From Chloroflexota bacterium (GTDB taxonomy: Bacteria; Chloroflexota; Anaerolineae; Caldilineales; Caldilineaceae): a stretch of DNA of 57,334 nt. The stretch is taken from NCBI GenBank assembly GCA_003577005.1, contig QEUW01000004.1, positions 1-57,334 on the forward strand, given 5' to 3'. This document shows positions 1-8,266 of this stretch, piece after piece; positions within the stretch are counted from its first letter, which is position 1; every line of letters starts with the position of its first letter. A program made the position numbers and the translations under genes. The notes beneath the pieces are model-generated. The model was not told the DNA's origin. It ran no database searches and saw only the letters and a list, made by a program, of their open reading frames with translations.

Positions 1-4
1 TTTT

Positions 5-31
5 TTGACAAGTGATCGCTTATGGTATAAT
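5..31 (+). promoter_or_regulatory. Promoter of the mreB operon
   Basis: A perfect -35 hexamer TTGACA (5-10) and perfect -10 TATAAT (26-31) are separated by 15 bp. The short spacer is offset by an extended -10 dinucleotide (TGG directly before TATAAT). Transcription should begin near 38, about 40 nt before the mreB start. The string TATGGTATAAT recurs on the minus strand before the DUF1905 gene. Confidence 0.8.
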
Positions 32-75
32 TTTGTTGCTGCTTTACCTGGCTATTTTTGGAGCATAGGACGCCT

Positions 76-1146
76 GTGAACAATCCATTAGACTGGCTAC
101 TAGGTCTTTTCTCGCTTGATATTGGTATCGACCTTGGCACAGCCAATACGCTTGTGCATGTCAAGAACCGAGGGATCATTATCAACGAACCCTCGATTGT
201 CGCGATCGACCGGTCGATGCGCGGCCGCAACCGGGTGAAAGCTATCGGCAACGACGCCAAAGAGATGGTTGGGCGCACACCCGCCCATATTGTCGCCGTG
301 CGTCCCTTGCAGGATGGCGTCATCTCGGACTTTGACGTCACTGAACAGATGATCCACCACTTTATCGGCAAGGTGCATGGCAACCGCGCCTTTGGGGCGG
401 CTCGCCCACGCGTGGTCATCGGCATCCCCTCTGGCGTGACCGAGGTGGAGAAGCGCGCCGTGCGCGATGCAGCGATCAGCGCCGGTGCGCGCGAGGCCGG
501 TCTGGTCGAGGAGCCCATGGCGGCGGCCATTGGCGCCGGGCTACCGGTGACCGAGTCGGTTGGCTCGATGATCGTGGACATCGGCGGCGGCACCACCGAG
601 GTAGCGGTGATTTCGCTGGGCGGCATCGTCGTCTCACGCTCGATCCGCGTGGCAGGCGACGAGATGAACGAAGACATTATGAGCTATGCGCGGCAGAAAT
701 ACAGCCTGCTCATTGGCGAGCGCATGGCCGAGCGGTGCAAGATTGAGATCGGTTCGGCCTACCCGTTGGAACAGGAGCGCACCATGGTGTTGCGCGGTCG
801 CAACCTGATCACCGGGTTACCGGAGGCGGTTGAAGTCAGTTCGGTGGAGGTGCGCGAGGCGCTGTCGGGTTCGGTGCAGGTGATCGTGGATGCAGTCAAG
901 GCAACGCTGGACGAAACGCCTCCCGAACTGGTGGCCGACCTGATGGAATATGGCATTGTGCTGGCTGGCGGTGGCGCGCTGCTCCAGGGTCTGGCGCAGC
1001 GCCTACAAGACGAAACCCGCATGCACGTCTATGTGGCCGACAACCCCCTTACTGCCGTAGTCATGGGCACTGGCATGATTCTCGAAAAACCCGAATTCTA
1101 CCGCGAAACGCTGACCAGTATGCAGCGCAAGGCGATGATTCGTTAG
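76..1146 (+). CDS. mreB: Rod shape-determining protein MreB
   Basis: Bacterial actin homologue that polymerises on the inner membrane face and steers the elongasome. The 356-aa product has the actin-fold ATPase signatures: phosphate-1 loop DIGIDLGTANT (residues about 15-25), phosphate-2 DIGGGTTEVAV, and the adenosine motif LAGGGALL near the C-terminus. A GTG start at 76 is chosen because AGGA lies 5 nt upstream. The in-frame TTG at 58 has no ribosome binding site. The first 14 residues (NNPLDWLLGLFS) look like the amphipathic membrane-binding helix found in other MreBs. It is the first gene of mreBCD-mrdA-minCD-rodA. Length and motifs are normal. Confidence 0.97.
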   Translation: MNNPLDWLLGLFSLDIGIDLGTANTLVHVKNRGIIINEPSIVAIDRSMRGRNRVKAIGNDAKEMVGRTPAHIVAVRPLQDGVISDFDVTEQMIHHFIGKVHGNRAFGAARPRVVIGIPSGVTEVEKRAVRDAAISAGAREAGLVEEPMAAAIGAGLPVTESVGSMIVDIGGGTTEVAVISLGGIVVSRSIRVAGDEMNEDIMSYARQKYSLLIGERMAERCKIEIGSAYPLEQERTMVLRGRNLITGLPEAVEVSSVEVREALSGSVQVIVDAVKATLDETPPELVADLMEYGIVLAGGGALLQGLAQRLQDETRMHVYVADNPLTAVVMGTGMILEKPEFYRETLTSMQRKAMIR

Positions 1147-1150
1147 TGGC

Positions 1151-1330
1151 AGGGATTAAGGATTAGGAATTAGGCCGGCGAGAGCGCCTAATCCTTAATC
1201 CCTAGTCCCTAGTTGTACTGACCCATCAGGTTAGATAGGGTGCTACAGGTGCGATGCACTTGAAAAGTGCGTTGCACCTCCCATTAAGCTCTCTAATCTC
1301 ATGTGTCAGTACACCTAGTCCCTAATCCCT
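1151..1330. repeat. Heptamer-array inverted repeat (TAATCCC type), split by an insertion
   Basis: Left arm 1151-1175 is built of ATTAGGA/ATTAAGG heptamers. The right arm starts at 1186 with the reverse-complement units TAATCCT and TAATCCC and resumes at 1315-1330 after a 102-bp insertion. It begins 4 nt after the mreB stop codon. The arms can pair with about four mismatches in 25. There is no T-tract, so it is not a typical terminator. Confidence 0.85.
1213..1314. mobile_element. Putative 102-bp MITE-like palindrome with CTAG target duplication
   Basis: The segment is one long imperfect palindrome folding around a GAA loop at 1262-1264. Its ends are TTGTACTGAC and GTCAGTACAC. It is bordered by CTAG at 1209-1212 and again at 1315-1318. 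Removing the segment with one CTAG rejoins the interrupted heptamer array in phase (TAATCCC TAGTCCC TAGTCCC TAATCCC). It has no coding capacity, so mobility would need a transposase elsewhere. It lies just before mreC. Confidence 0.6.
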
Positions 1331-1335
1331 TTCTC

Positions 1336-2316
1336 ATGCGCAACACCGAACGACGTTCCTGGTCTTTTGCCGACCTGGGTATCCGCCTGGTGATATTTGT
1401 ACTGGGTGCGCTTTTGTTGATGGCGTTGCAGCTTACGGGGCAACTGCGTGCAGTACAGAACGTGGTGACGCAGGTCACGTCGCCGGCACAGGTTGGCGCC
1501 ACGAGTGCAACCGGTGCAGTGGCCGATGTGATCGCCTTCTTATTTGAGTTGGGCACCTTGCGCCAGCGCAACGCCGAATTAGCCAACATCAATGCCAGCC
1601 TCCAGGCCGAGATTTTCCGGTTGAGCGAGGTGGAGCGGCAGAATAACGAACTGCGCAAGTATTTCCAATTTGCCCAAGAGCGCCCCGGCCTTGAACTGCG
1701 TGGCGCCCAGATCGTCGGGCGCGTGATCGGCCAGGAGAGCACCAATTTTCTCGAGTTTCTCTTGTTGGACCTGGGTCAGGTTCACGGCATCGCGATCGGG
1801 ATGCCGGTAGTGACCGACCAGGGGCTGGTGGGGCGGATCAGCCAGGTAAACAGCAACACCTCCAAAGTGTTGCTCATCACCGATGTGACCAGTGCGGTCA
1901 ATGCCCTGCTGCAAAGCAGCCGTGTTTCTGGCATTGTGCGCGGGACATCGGGCGGCGACCTGATCATGGATTTTATCCAGCAGGGGCCGGTCATCTCGGT
2001 GGGTGAAGTGGTGCTGACCTCGGGGTTGGGCGGGCGTTTCCCCAGCGGCATCCCCATCGGCCAGGTGATTGAAGTGCGCCAGCGCGATGTGGACATCGTC
2101 CAACGGGCGGTGGTGCGCCCTCAGGTAGACTTTAGCCGGCTGGAGTTGGTGGCCGTGGTCACGAACTTTGATCCACTGGAAGAGTTGCCGGCGCTGTTGG
2201 GTGATGTACCTCTTCCGGTTGACCTCAATGGTTCGGCGCCGCTCACCACGACCGAGGGGCTGCAAGGAGAAATCGGCCCGGTAGATGACGTAGGTGAAGG
2301 CAGCGAGGAGCCATGA
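1336..2316 (+). CDS. mreC: Rod shape-determining protein MreC
   Basis: Bitopic scaffold linking MreB to periplasmic or extracytoplasmic wall synthases. The 326-aa product has a short basic N-terminus, one membrane segment (about residues 12-32), a coiled coil (about 65-105, rich in Asn/Glu/Leu heptads), then the beta-domain region ending in an acidic tail. An upstream in-frame GTG at 1303 lies inside the palindromic insertion and would add 11 residues, so the ATG at 1336 is preferred. No clear ribosome binding site precedes either. The stop codon overlaps the mreD start (ATGA). Confidence 0.93.
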   Translation: MRNTERRSWSFADLGIRLVIFVLGALLLMALQLTGQLRAVQNVVTQVTSPAQVGATSATGAVADVIAFLFELGTLRQRNAELANINASLQAEIFRLSEVERQNNELRKYFQFAQERPGLELRGAQIVGRVIGQESTNFLEFLLLDLGQVHGIAIGMPVVTDQGLVGRISQVNSNTSKVLLITDVTSAVNALLQSSRVSGIVRGTSGGDLIMDFIQQGPVISVGEVVLTSGLGGRFPSGIPIGQVIEVRQRDVDIVQRAVVRPQVDFSRLELVAVVTNFDPLEELPALLGDVPLPVDLNGSAPLTTTEGLQGEIGPVDDVGEGSEEP

Positions 2317-2879
2317 ACCGTACGCTGCTATCTTATCTGATGCCTCTGCTATTGATCATCGCCAGCCTGTTACAATCGACGGCGGCTAATCGGGTTGAGA
2401 TACGCGGTGTCAAGCCAGACCTGGTGTTGCTCCTGGTTGTGGCGGGGGCCTTGATTTACGGTAGCCGGGCAGCCATTGTGTGGGCCTTTATCGGCGGTAT
2501 AGCCCTCGATCTCTTCAGCGGCGGCCCTTTGGGTAGTTCCAGCCTGGCGCTCATAGCGGCTGCTCTGGTGGTCGGGGTCGGCCACCACACACTCTCGCGC
2601 TTCAATGTGCTGGTGCCTGTCACAGCTACGGCGCTGGGCACACTCGTCTATGGGGCGACCTATGTTGCGATCCTCGCCGCGCTGGAAGGATTGACGGGCT
2701 GGCTGACCTTGCAGGGGATAGCCCTTGATCTGGTACAGCCGGATCTGCCAGTGTCACTTTGGGCGACTTTGTTTTGGCCGACCATGCAGATTGTCGTCCT
2801 CCCGGCGGTCTTTTATAACACAGCGTTGAGCGTGGCGTTGATCCCACTGCTCAATCAGGTGCCGGAGTTGGAATATTGA
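2313..2879 (+). CDS. mreD: Rod shape-determining protein MreD
   Basis: Integral membrane partner of MreC in the elongasome. The 188-aa protein is almost wholly hydrophobic with five to six predicted membrane segments, normal for MreD. Identification rests on hydropathy, length and the invariant gene order mreB-mreC-mreD-mrdA. The first half (VKPDLVLLLVVAGAL, then a FIGGIALDLFSGGPLG-type segment) matches the family. It overlaps mreC by 4 bp, indicating translational coupling, and mrdA starts 3 nt after its stop. Confidence 0.92.
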   Translation: MNRTLLSYLMPLLLIIASLLQSTAANRVEIRGVKPDLVLLLVVAGALIYGSRAAIVWAFIGGIALDLFSGGPLGSSSLALIAAALVVGVGHHTLSRFNVLVPVTATALGTLVYGATYVAILAALEGLTGWLTLQGIALDLVQPDLPVSLWATLFWPTMQIVVLPAVFYNTALSVALIPLLNQVPELEY

Positions 2880-2882
2880 GCG

Positions 2883-5060
2883 ATGCTTGACCAACCATCC
2901 GTCGGCAATACATCCAGATTGGCGATGGCGCTCTTTCGCCTGACGCTCTTTGGACTCTTCTTTGTGATGGTAGGGCGGCTCTTCCAATTGCAGATTTTGG
3001 AGGGCGACAGCTTCCGTACGCGTGCAGATGACAACCGTTTTGAAGAGGTAGTCGAGCTGCCGCCGCGCGGGGTGATCTACGACAGCAACCGCACGATCCT
3101 GGCGCGCAACCGGCCAAGCTTTGAGATTGCGCTGGTACCCGAAGACCTGCCATTCGATGACCCTGAGACACCCGCCAACGAGCGGATGGACGAGATCATC
3201 CAGGTATTGCAGGTGATGCACGCCGATAGCGACCGTGACGTCGCTTTACGGATGGCCGAGTTGATGTTTCGGCGGCTGGGGCGTGTCGATTATGCCCGGG
3301 CGGTGGAGGGGGCCGGCATCGAACTTTCTTATGTCCGTGTGCCCAGCGGCGAGACAACGGTCGTCAATGAGGCCGGCATCGCGCTGCAGGTGCCAGAGAT
3401 GATCGAGATCCCCGACATCTCGCAGCCGCTGCCCATGGAGGGGTTGGCCGCCCTGGTGGAACGAGCTATCTCCATCGGCGAGTTGGGCAGCGCCTCGGAC
3501 CCGGTACCGATCTTAGATCTGGTGGAGCGGTTGCCGGCGCAGGAGATCGCCGAAGAGAGCTACCGGCTGCCGGCGATCCGTGTCAACCCGGTGTCGGTGC
3601 GCGAATATATTTACGGCGAGTTGTTTAGCCATGTCTTGGGCTTTATGGGGCCGATCCCGGCGGCGCTGGCCGAACAATACCGGCAAAATGGATATACCAA
3701 TTTGAACGAACGAGTCGGCCTGAGCGGGCTGGAGGCTTCCTACCAGACCCAGTTGCGCGGCATACCCGGCCATACGACCTATGAGGTGGATATTCTGGGC
3801 CGTCGCCTGCGCCCGGTAGGAACTGTGCGCGAACCGGTTGCCGGTCTCAATCTGGTTCTAAACATCGACCGTGCGTTGCAACAAGCCATGCAAAACGCAC
3901 TGCAAAGCAAGATGGACGAACTAGGAGCCAAGTGGGGCGTCACCATTGCCATGAACCCGCAGAATGGAGCGGTCTTGGGGCTGGTCAGTCTGCCGTCGTA
4001 CAACAACAATATCTTTGCCGAGCGGATCAACGAAGACTATCTGGCGCTGGAGCGGGATGAGCGCAAGCCACTCATCAATTACGCCATCGGCGGGCTTTAC
4101 CCCCCTGGCTCGACCTTTAAGATGGTGCCAGCTACAGCTGCGCTGGCGGAAGGGGTCATCGACAAGAATACGACCATTGTGGATTCGGGTCCCATGTATT
4201 TGATGAACCAGTTCTTCCCCGATGATATCAGCCAGGCGCAGCAGTTCGTCAGTTGGAACCACCGCTTTGGCATTGCGCACGGTGCGATGACAGTCGTAGA
4301 TGGACTGGCGCTTTCCAACGACATCTTTTTTTATTGGATTGGCGGCGGCCAACCGCAGGCACGCTTCCGCGGGTTGGGCGACAAGAAGCTGGCCGAATGG
4401 GCGGCGCTTTATGGCTACGGTGCGTCAACCGGGATCGACCTGCCGGGCGAAGTCGGGGTTGTTTTACCCACCGACCAGTGGAAGCGCCAACTCTTTGCCG
4501 AAACATGGACAACGGGTGACAGCTACAACATGGCGATCGGCCAGGGCTATATGTTGGCGACACCGCTCCAGGTGTTGGTCGCTGCAGCTACCGTCGCCAA
4601 TGGCGGCACTGTCTACCAACCCCAGGTCGTCTACCAGATGTTTGATGCGGCAGGCGGTCTACAATATGATTTCACCCCAAAGGTCGTGCGCCAGTTGCCC
4701 GTCAGCCAGGATATAATACGCACCGTGCAGGAGGGGATGTGGGCTGTGGTCAACGCCAACAACGGCACGGGCGCCGCAGTGCGGATTGACGGCGTTACGA
4801 TTGCCGGTAAAACGGGCACAGCCGAATTTTGTGAGGTGATCGAAGTCCAACCTGACGAGTATGATTGTCGCCGCACCGAGCAAGATAATTTGCCGACTCA
4901 TGCGTCCTTTGTCGCCTATGCTCCTTACGAGGAGCCAGAAATTGCCATCCTGGTCTTTGTCTACGACGGTGGCGAAGGTTCGGCGACGGCTGTGCCCATT
5001 GCGCGTGAGATCCTGGAAGCCTATTTTACCGAAATTCGTCCCCGCCCGGCTGCCAACTAA
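2883..5060 (+). CDS. mrdA: Penicillin-binding protein 2 (peptidoglycan transpeptidase)
   Basis: Class B penicillin-binding protein that crosslinks peptidoglycan during elongation and pairs with RodA. The 725-aa product has one N-terminal membrane helix (about 15-35), the dimerisation-domain motif PPRGVIYDSN (about residue 60), and a transpeptidase domain with the active-site motifs STFK (Ser410, Lys413), SND (Ser478-Asp480) and KTG (Lys643). It is about 90 residues longer than E. coli PBP2, the excess lying in the region between the dimerisation and transpeptidase domains. The next gene follows after 38 bp. Confidence 0.95.
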   Translation: MLDQPSVGNTSRLAMALFRLTLFGLFFVMVGRLFQLQILEGDSFRTRADDNRFEEVVELPPRGVIYDSNRTILARNRPSFEIALVPEDLPFDDPETPANERMDEIIQVLQVMHADSDRDVALRMAELMFRRLGRVDYARAVEGAGIELSYVRVPSGETTVVNEAGIALQVPEMIEIPDISQPLPMEGLAALVERAISIGELGSASDPVPILDLVERLPAQEIAEESYRLPAIRVNPVSVREYIYGELFSHVLGFMGPIPAALAEQYRQNGYTNLNERVGLSGLEASYQTQLRGIPGHTTYEVDILGRRLRPVGTVREPVAGLNLVLNIDRALQQAMQNALQSKMDELGAKWGVTIAMNPQNGAVLGLVSLPSYNNNIFAERINEDYLALERDERKPLINYAIGGLYPPGSTFKMVPATAALAEGVIDKNTTIVDSGPMYLMNQFFPDDISQAQQFVSWNHRFGIAHGAMTVVDGLALSNDIFFYWIGGGQPQARFRGLGDKKLAEWAALYGYGASTGIDLPGEVGVVLPTDQWKRQLFAETWTTGDSYNMAIGQGYMLATPLQVLVAAATVANGGTVYQPQVVYQMFDAAGGLQYDFTPKVVRQLPVSQDIIRTVQEGMWAVVNANNGTGAAVRIDGVTIAGKTGTAEFCEVIEVQPDEYDCRRTEQDNLPTHASFVAYAPYEEPEIAILVFVYDGGEGSATAVPIAREILEAYFTEIRPRPAAN

Positions 5061-5098
5061 GCGCAGACACGGCGACTAGGGGCAGGAAGAAGAGCCTT

Positions 5099-6157
5099 AT
5101 GGATGGACCCGCCAACCCACGCGACGCCCGGCAACCCAATGGAGCCGGTAACGATCCCGTGCAGGCGAAAGTTACAGCGCTGCTAGATGACGTCACCGTA
5201 CGAGCCATGTCTGCCTTGGAAACGCCCGATCTGAACAGCTCGGAGGAACAAAACCAGCCCGAGACCGGCGCCGGAGAGCAGCCCAATGAACCCGGCCACC
5301 TGGCGTCACTTTCACCAGAAGTGGCGCAGATCGCGGCACAGATCAAGTCGATACACGCCAGTTCGGGCAACGCGCCTGTGACTGAGGAAGAGCAGAAACC
5401 GGCGGCGGCGCCCGGCAATGGCGCTGTCACGATCAAAGGTCGCAGCGAAGGCGTTACGATCGAACTTGGCAAGGGTCAGTGGTCGAACGTGCTCGAAGAA
5501 TTGAGCGAACGGCTTAGCCAGGCGGGGAACTTTTTTCGTGGCGGCGCCGTTGCGCTCGATGTGGGCCCCCGCCCTCTGCTGGAAAGCGAGCTGCAGGAAG
5601 TTCGCACCTTGCTCGACCAGCAAGGCATGATGCTGGCCGTGGTACGTACGGCGGCAGAGCGCACCTTTGAGGCTGCGCTTGGTCTGGGTCTGGCGGCGAG
5701 GCTTGTCGCATCCAACGGTGAGGGGGAGGCCGATGTCGAGCCGGCGGCCTCCAATCAGGGCTTTGGCCGTTATTTTGTCTATCACGGCAATCTGCGGTCG
5801 GGCCAGGTGTTGGAACGCAACGAGCATATTCTGCTCATTGGCGATGTCAACCCCGGCGCCGAAGTGGTCAGCCAGGGGGACATCCTGGTGTGGGGGCGGA
5901 TGCGGGGGATCGCCCACGCCGGCGCCGGGGGTGACAAACGCTCGGTCGTCTTGGCATTGCATCTGGACCCGATCCAACTGCGCATTGCCGGCACCATCGC
6001 CATCGATGTGACGCAGGTCGGGCGTAGCGGGGGCCGGTGGTCTTGGAAGAGCATTGACAAACGCCCTGAAATCGCCTTTATCGTCCAGGAACAGATCGTC
6101 ATCGAACCGTGGGATGAATCCAAACCCGGCGGTCTGGCAGCCTTCCGCCGCAAATAG
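5099..6157 (+). CDS. minC: Septum site-determining protein MinC
   Basis: FtsZ-assembly inhibitor recruited by MinD. The 352-aa protein is longer than typical MinC (about 230 aa). Its first 100 residues are polar, Pro/Gln/Glu-rich and probably disordered. Residues about 105-200 resemble the N-terminal FtsZ-inhibiting domain. Residues about 215-345 form the C-terminal beta-helix with the recognisable YHGNLRSGQVLERNEHILLI start and the GDVNPGAEVV, GDILVWGRMRG and GIAHAGAGGD repeats. ATG at 5099 follows AGGAAGAAGAG. The TAG stop runs directly into a heptamer repeat. It is followed by minD, its functional partner. No minE is seen in the window. Confidence 0.92.
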   Translation: MDGPANPRDARQPNGAGNDPVQAKVTALLDDVTVRAMSALETPDLNSSEEQNQPETGAGEQPNEPGHLASLSPEVAQIAAQIKSIHASSGNAPVTEEEQKPAAAPGNGAVTIKGRSEGVTIELGKGQWSNVLEELSERLSQAGNFFRGGAVALDVGPRPLLESELQEVRTLLDQQGMMLAVVRTAAERTFEAALGLGLAARLVASNGEGEADVEPAASNQGFGRYFVYHGNLRSGQVLERNEHILLIGDVNPGAEVVSQGDILVWGRMRGIAHAGAGGDKRSVVLALHLDPIQLRIAGTIAIDVTQVGRSGGRWSWKSIDKRPEIAFIVQEQIVIEPWDESKPGGLAAFRRK

Positions 6158-6222
6158 GGATTAGGAATCAGGAATTAGGCAGGCGGCGGCTCGCCTAATC
6201 TCTAATCCCTAATCTCTAATTC
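6156..6222. repeat. Heptamer-array inverted repeat (TAATCCC type) between minC and minD
   Basis: Left arm 6156-6180 (GATTAGG-type heptamers) and right arm 6193-6222 (TAATCTC/TAATCCC heptamers) are reverse complements with a few mismatches and a 12-nt GC-rich loop. The minC TAG stop overlaps the first bases. The unit closely resembles those after mreB and between nuoK and nuoL. Confidence 0.85.
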
Positions 6223-6230
6223 CAACACAC

Positions 6231-7025
6231 ATGACAGGCATCGTCATCACAGTTACCTCAGGCAAAGGTGGGGTGGGCAAGACCACGACAGTAGCCAATG
6301 TCGCGGCGGCCCTGGCTTTGACCGGTAAACGGGTCGTGGCCGTGGATGGGGATATTGGGCTGCGCAACCTCGACCTGGTGATGGGGGTGGAAAATCTGAT
6401 CCTCCACGACCTGGTCGATGTGGTGGAGGAGCGGGTGACGCTGGAGCAGGCGTTGGTGCGCGATGTGCGCGCCCGCTCGCTGCATCTGTTGCCCGCGGCG
6501 CAGACGCGCAACAAGTCGGATGTCACGCCGCAGCAGATGGTGGCGCTCTGCCAGCAACTGCGCCAGATGGCCGACTATATCCTGGTCGATTCGCCGGCCG
6601 GCATCGAACACGGGTTTCAAAATGTGGTGGCGCCCGCCGACCAGATCTTGATCGTCACAACGCCGGATGTCAGTGCGTTGCGCGATGCAGATAAGGTGAT
6701 TTACCTGCTAGAGCGGGACTGGAAACGACAGCCGGGGCTGATCCTCAACCGTTATAATCATAACCTGGCGCGCAACGGCGAGATGCGCGGGATCGATGAT
6801 ATTCTCGACATCCTCTCCATCGACCTGATCGGCGTGGTGCCGGAAGACCCGGAGCTTGCCTTGACCACCGACCGGGGGGTTCCGGCTGTGTACAACCGGC
6901 GGCTTTATGTCAATCAGGCTTACCGTAATATTGCGCAGCGCATCATGGGCAACAATGTCGCGCTGATGGATTTTCGCCGGCCGGGCTTCTGGTCACGGCT
7001 GCGACGCTGGTTTGGAGGCGCATGA
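6231..7025 (+). CDS. minD: Septum site-determining ATPase MinD
   Basis: Membrane-cycling ParA/MinD-family ATPase that carries MinC to the membrane. The 264-aa product starts with the deviant Walker A motif SGKGGVGKTT (residues 10-19, signature Lys12 and catalytic Lys17), has DSPAGIE as the Walker B region and TTPDVSALRDAD as the usual MinD motif. It ends with an amphipathic membrane-targeting helix (FWSRLRRWF). No Shine-Dalgarno site is visible because the heptamer repeat occupies the leader. The stop overlaps rodA by 4 bp. Confidence 0.96.
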   Translation: MTGIVITVTSGKGGVGKTTTVANVAAALALTGKRVVAVDGDIGLRNLDLVMGVENLILHDLVDVVEERVTLEQALVRDVRARSLHLLPAAQTRNKSDVTPQQMVALCQQLRQMADYILVDSPAGIEHGFQNVVAPADQILIVTTPDVSALRDADKVIYLLERDWKRQPGLILNRYNHNLARNGEMRGIDDILDILSIDLIGVVPEDPELALTTDRGVPAVYNRRLYVNQAYRNIAQRIMGNNVALMDFRRPGFWSRLRRWFGGA

Positions 7026-8122
7026 CTGCTCGACAACTCTGGCGTAACTTTGACTGGACGCTCCTGTTTGTCGTTCTGCTGCTCTGTGGGATCGGCGTAA
7101 GCATGGTCTATAGCGCCACAGCCAACACCGTAGACTTGAGTGATCTCTGGCTGCGCCAACTGATTTTTGTTGGTCTTGGGTTGGTAGCGCTCTTTGCCGT
7201 TGCTCTTTTTGACTATCGCCATTTAGAACTCTTTGCGCCGCTGGCCTACGTGGTTCTAGCCGGGTCGTTGGTGGCGGTTCACCTCTTTGGCGAGACGCAA
7301 GGCACCGGCTCACAACGCTGGATCAATATCGGCGGCACGCTCGTGCAGCCGACGGAATCGGGTAAGTTTCTGCTGATCATCTTCTTTGCCTGGTATTTGA
7401 GTTGGTATCGCCAATATATGAGTGGGTTGCCCTATCTGCTGATTGCGCTCGCCTTGCTCTTAGGCCCGCTCTACTTGATCTACGAGCAGCCCGACTTGGG
7501 GACAACGCTCAATTTTGCCTTTCTGGGTGGTGCGTTGATCCTGATCTCTGGCATCCCCTATTGGCAGTTGGGGTTGCTAGCTGGCGGGGTGGCAGCAGCG
7601 GCGCCAATTCTCTATAGCACGATGCATGACTACATGCTTCAGCGGATCGAGATCTTTTTGAACCCGGAGAGTAATCAGGCTGCCACCTATAACATCGAAC
7701 AGGCGCTGATCGCCATCGGCGGCGGCGGTTGGTTAGGGCAGGGCTGGGCGCTGGGCAGCCAGAACCAGCTGCACTTTTTGCGTGTCCGCCACACTGATTT
7801 TATCTTTAGCGTCATCGCCGAAGAACTCGGTCTGGTTGGCACGGCCATCATCGTGGCGCTCTTGCTCTTTGTGATCTGGCGTATTCTCAACATTGCCGAC
7901 AAGGCGCAAGACCCCTTTGGCCAGCTGCTTGCCGTTGGCGTCGCCGCGCTGATCTTTTTCCAGACGGTAGTCAGCGTGGGGATGAACCTCAACCTGCTGC
8001 CGGTGACAGGTCTGCCGCTGCCCTTTGTCAGCTACGGCGGCAGCAGCCTGGTCTCCATGATGTTTGCCGTGGGGCTGGCACAGAGCGTGGTCATGCGCCA
8101 CCGCAAGATCGAGTTTTTCTGA
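7022..8122 (+). CDS. rodA: Peptidoglycan glycosyltransferase RodA (SEDS family)
   Basis: Polytopic SEDS glycosyltransferase that polymerises lipid II with PBP2. The 366-aa protein has about ten membrane segments, the conserved QPTESGKFLLI region, the QPDLGTTLNF motif, and the C-terminal signature LPLPFVSYGGSSL. RodA rather than FtsW is chosen because it shares an operon with mreBCD and mrdA. The ATGA overlap with minD suggests coupled translation. It is the last gene of the block. A convergent hairpin terminator follows. Confidence 0.94.
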   Translation: MTARQLWRNFDWTLLFVVLLLCGIGVSMVYSATANTVDLSDLWLRQLIFVGLGLVALFAVALFDYRHLELFAPLAYVVLAGSLVAVHLFGETQGTGSQRWINIGGTLVQPTESGKFLLIIFFAWYLSWYRQYMSGLPYLLIALALLLGPLYLIYEQPDLGTTLNFAFLGGALILISGIPYWQLGLLAGGVAAAAPILYSTMHDYMLQRIEIFLNPESNQAATYNIEQALIAIGGGGWLGQGWALGSQNQLHFLRVRHTDFIFSVIAEELGLVGTAIIVALLLFVIWRILNIADKAQDPFGQLLAVGVAALIFFQTVVSVGMNLNLLPVTGLPLPFVSYGGSSLVSMMFAVGLAQSVVMRHRKIEFF

Positions 8123-8192
8123 AGCCGCCTTCTCTGTTACGAATCGCACTGCGTTCGTTGTCAGCCCGACAAGAGTTAAATTGCTTGCTAAT

Positions 8193-8227
8193 ACAAGGGG
8201 GCAGACCTAGCCGGTCTGCCCCCTTGT
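8193..8227. terminator. Bidirectional terminator hairpin between rodA and nuoN
   Basis: A perfect 15-bp stem (ACAAGGGGGCAGACC and its complement) surrounds a 5-nt loop at 8208-8212. It stands between two convergent genes. The U-run is weak on both strands, so the call rests on stem strength and position. Confidence 0.75.
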
Positions 8228-8266
8228 TCATCTAACGAAATTGGGCTGGCAGCATAACGCAGCCAG

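Noticed and set aside
58..78. TTG at 58 as the mreB start
   Set aside because: No ribosome binding site precedes it, whereas GTG 76 has AGGA at 5 nt and gives the normal N-terminus.
8193..8227. Member of the heptamer repeat family
   Set aside because: The stem has no 7- or 9-bp period; it is a simple GC-rich terminator hairpin between convergent genes.
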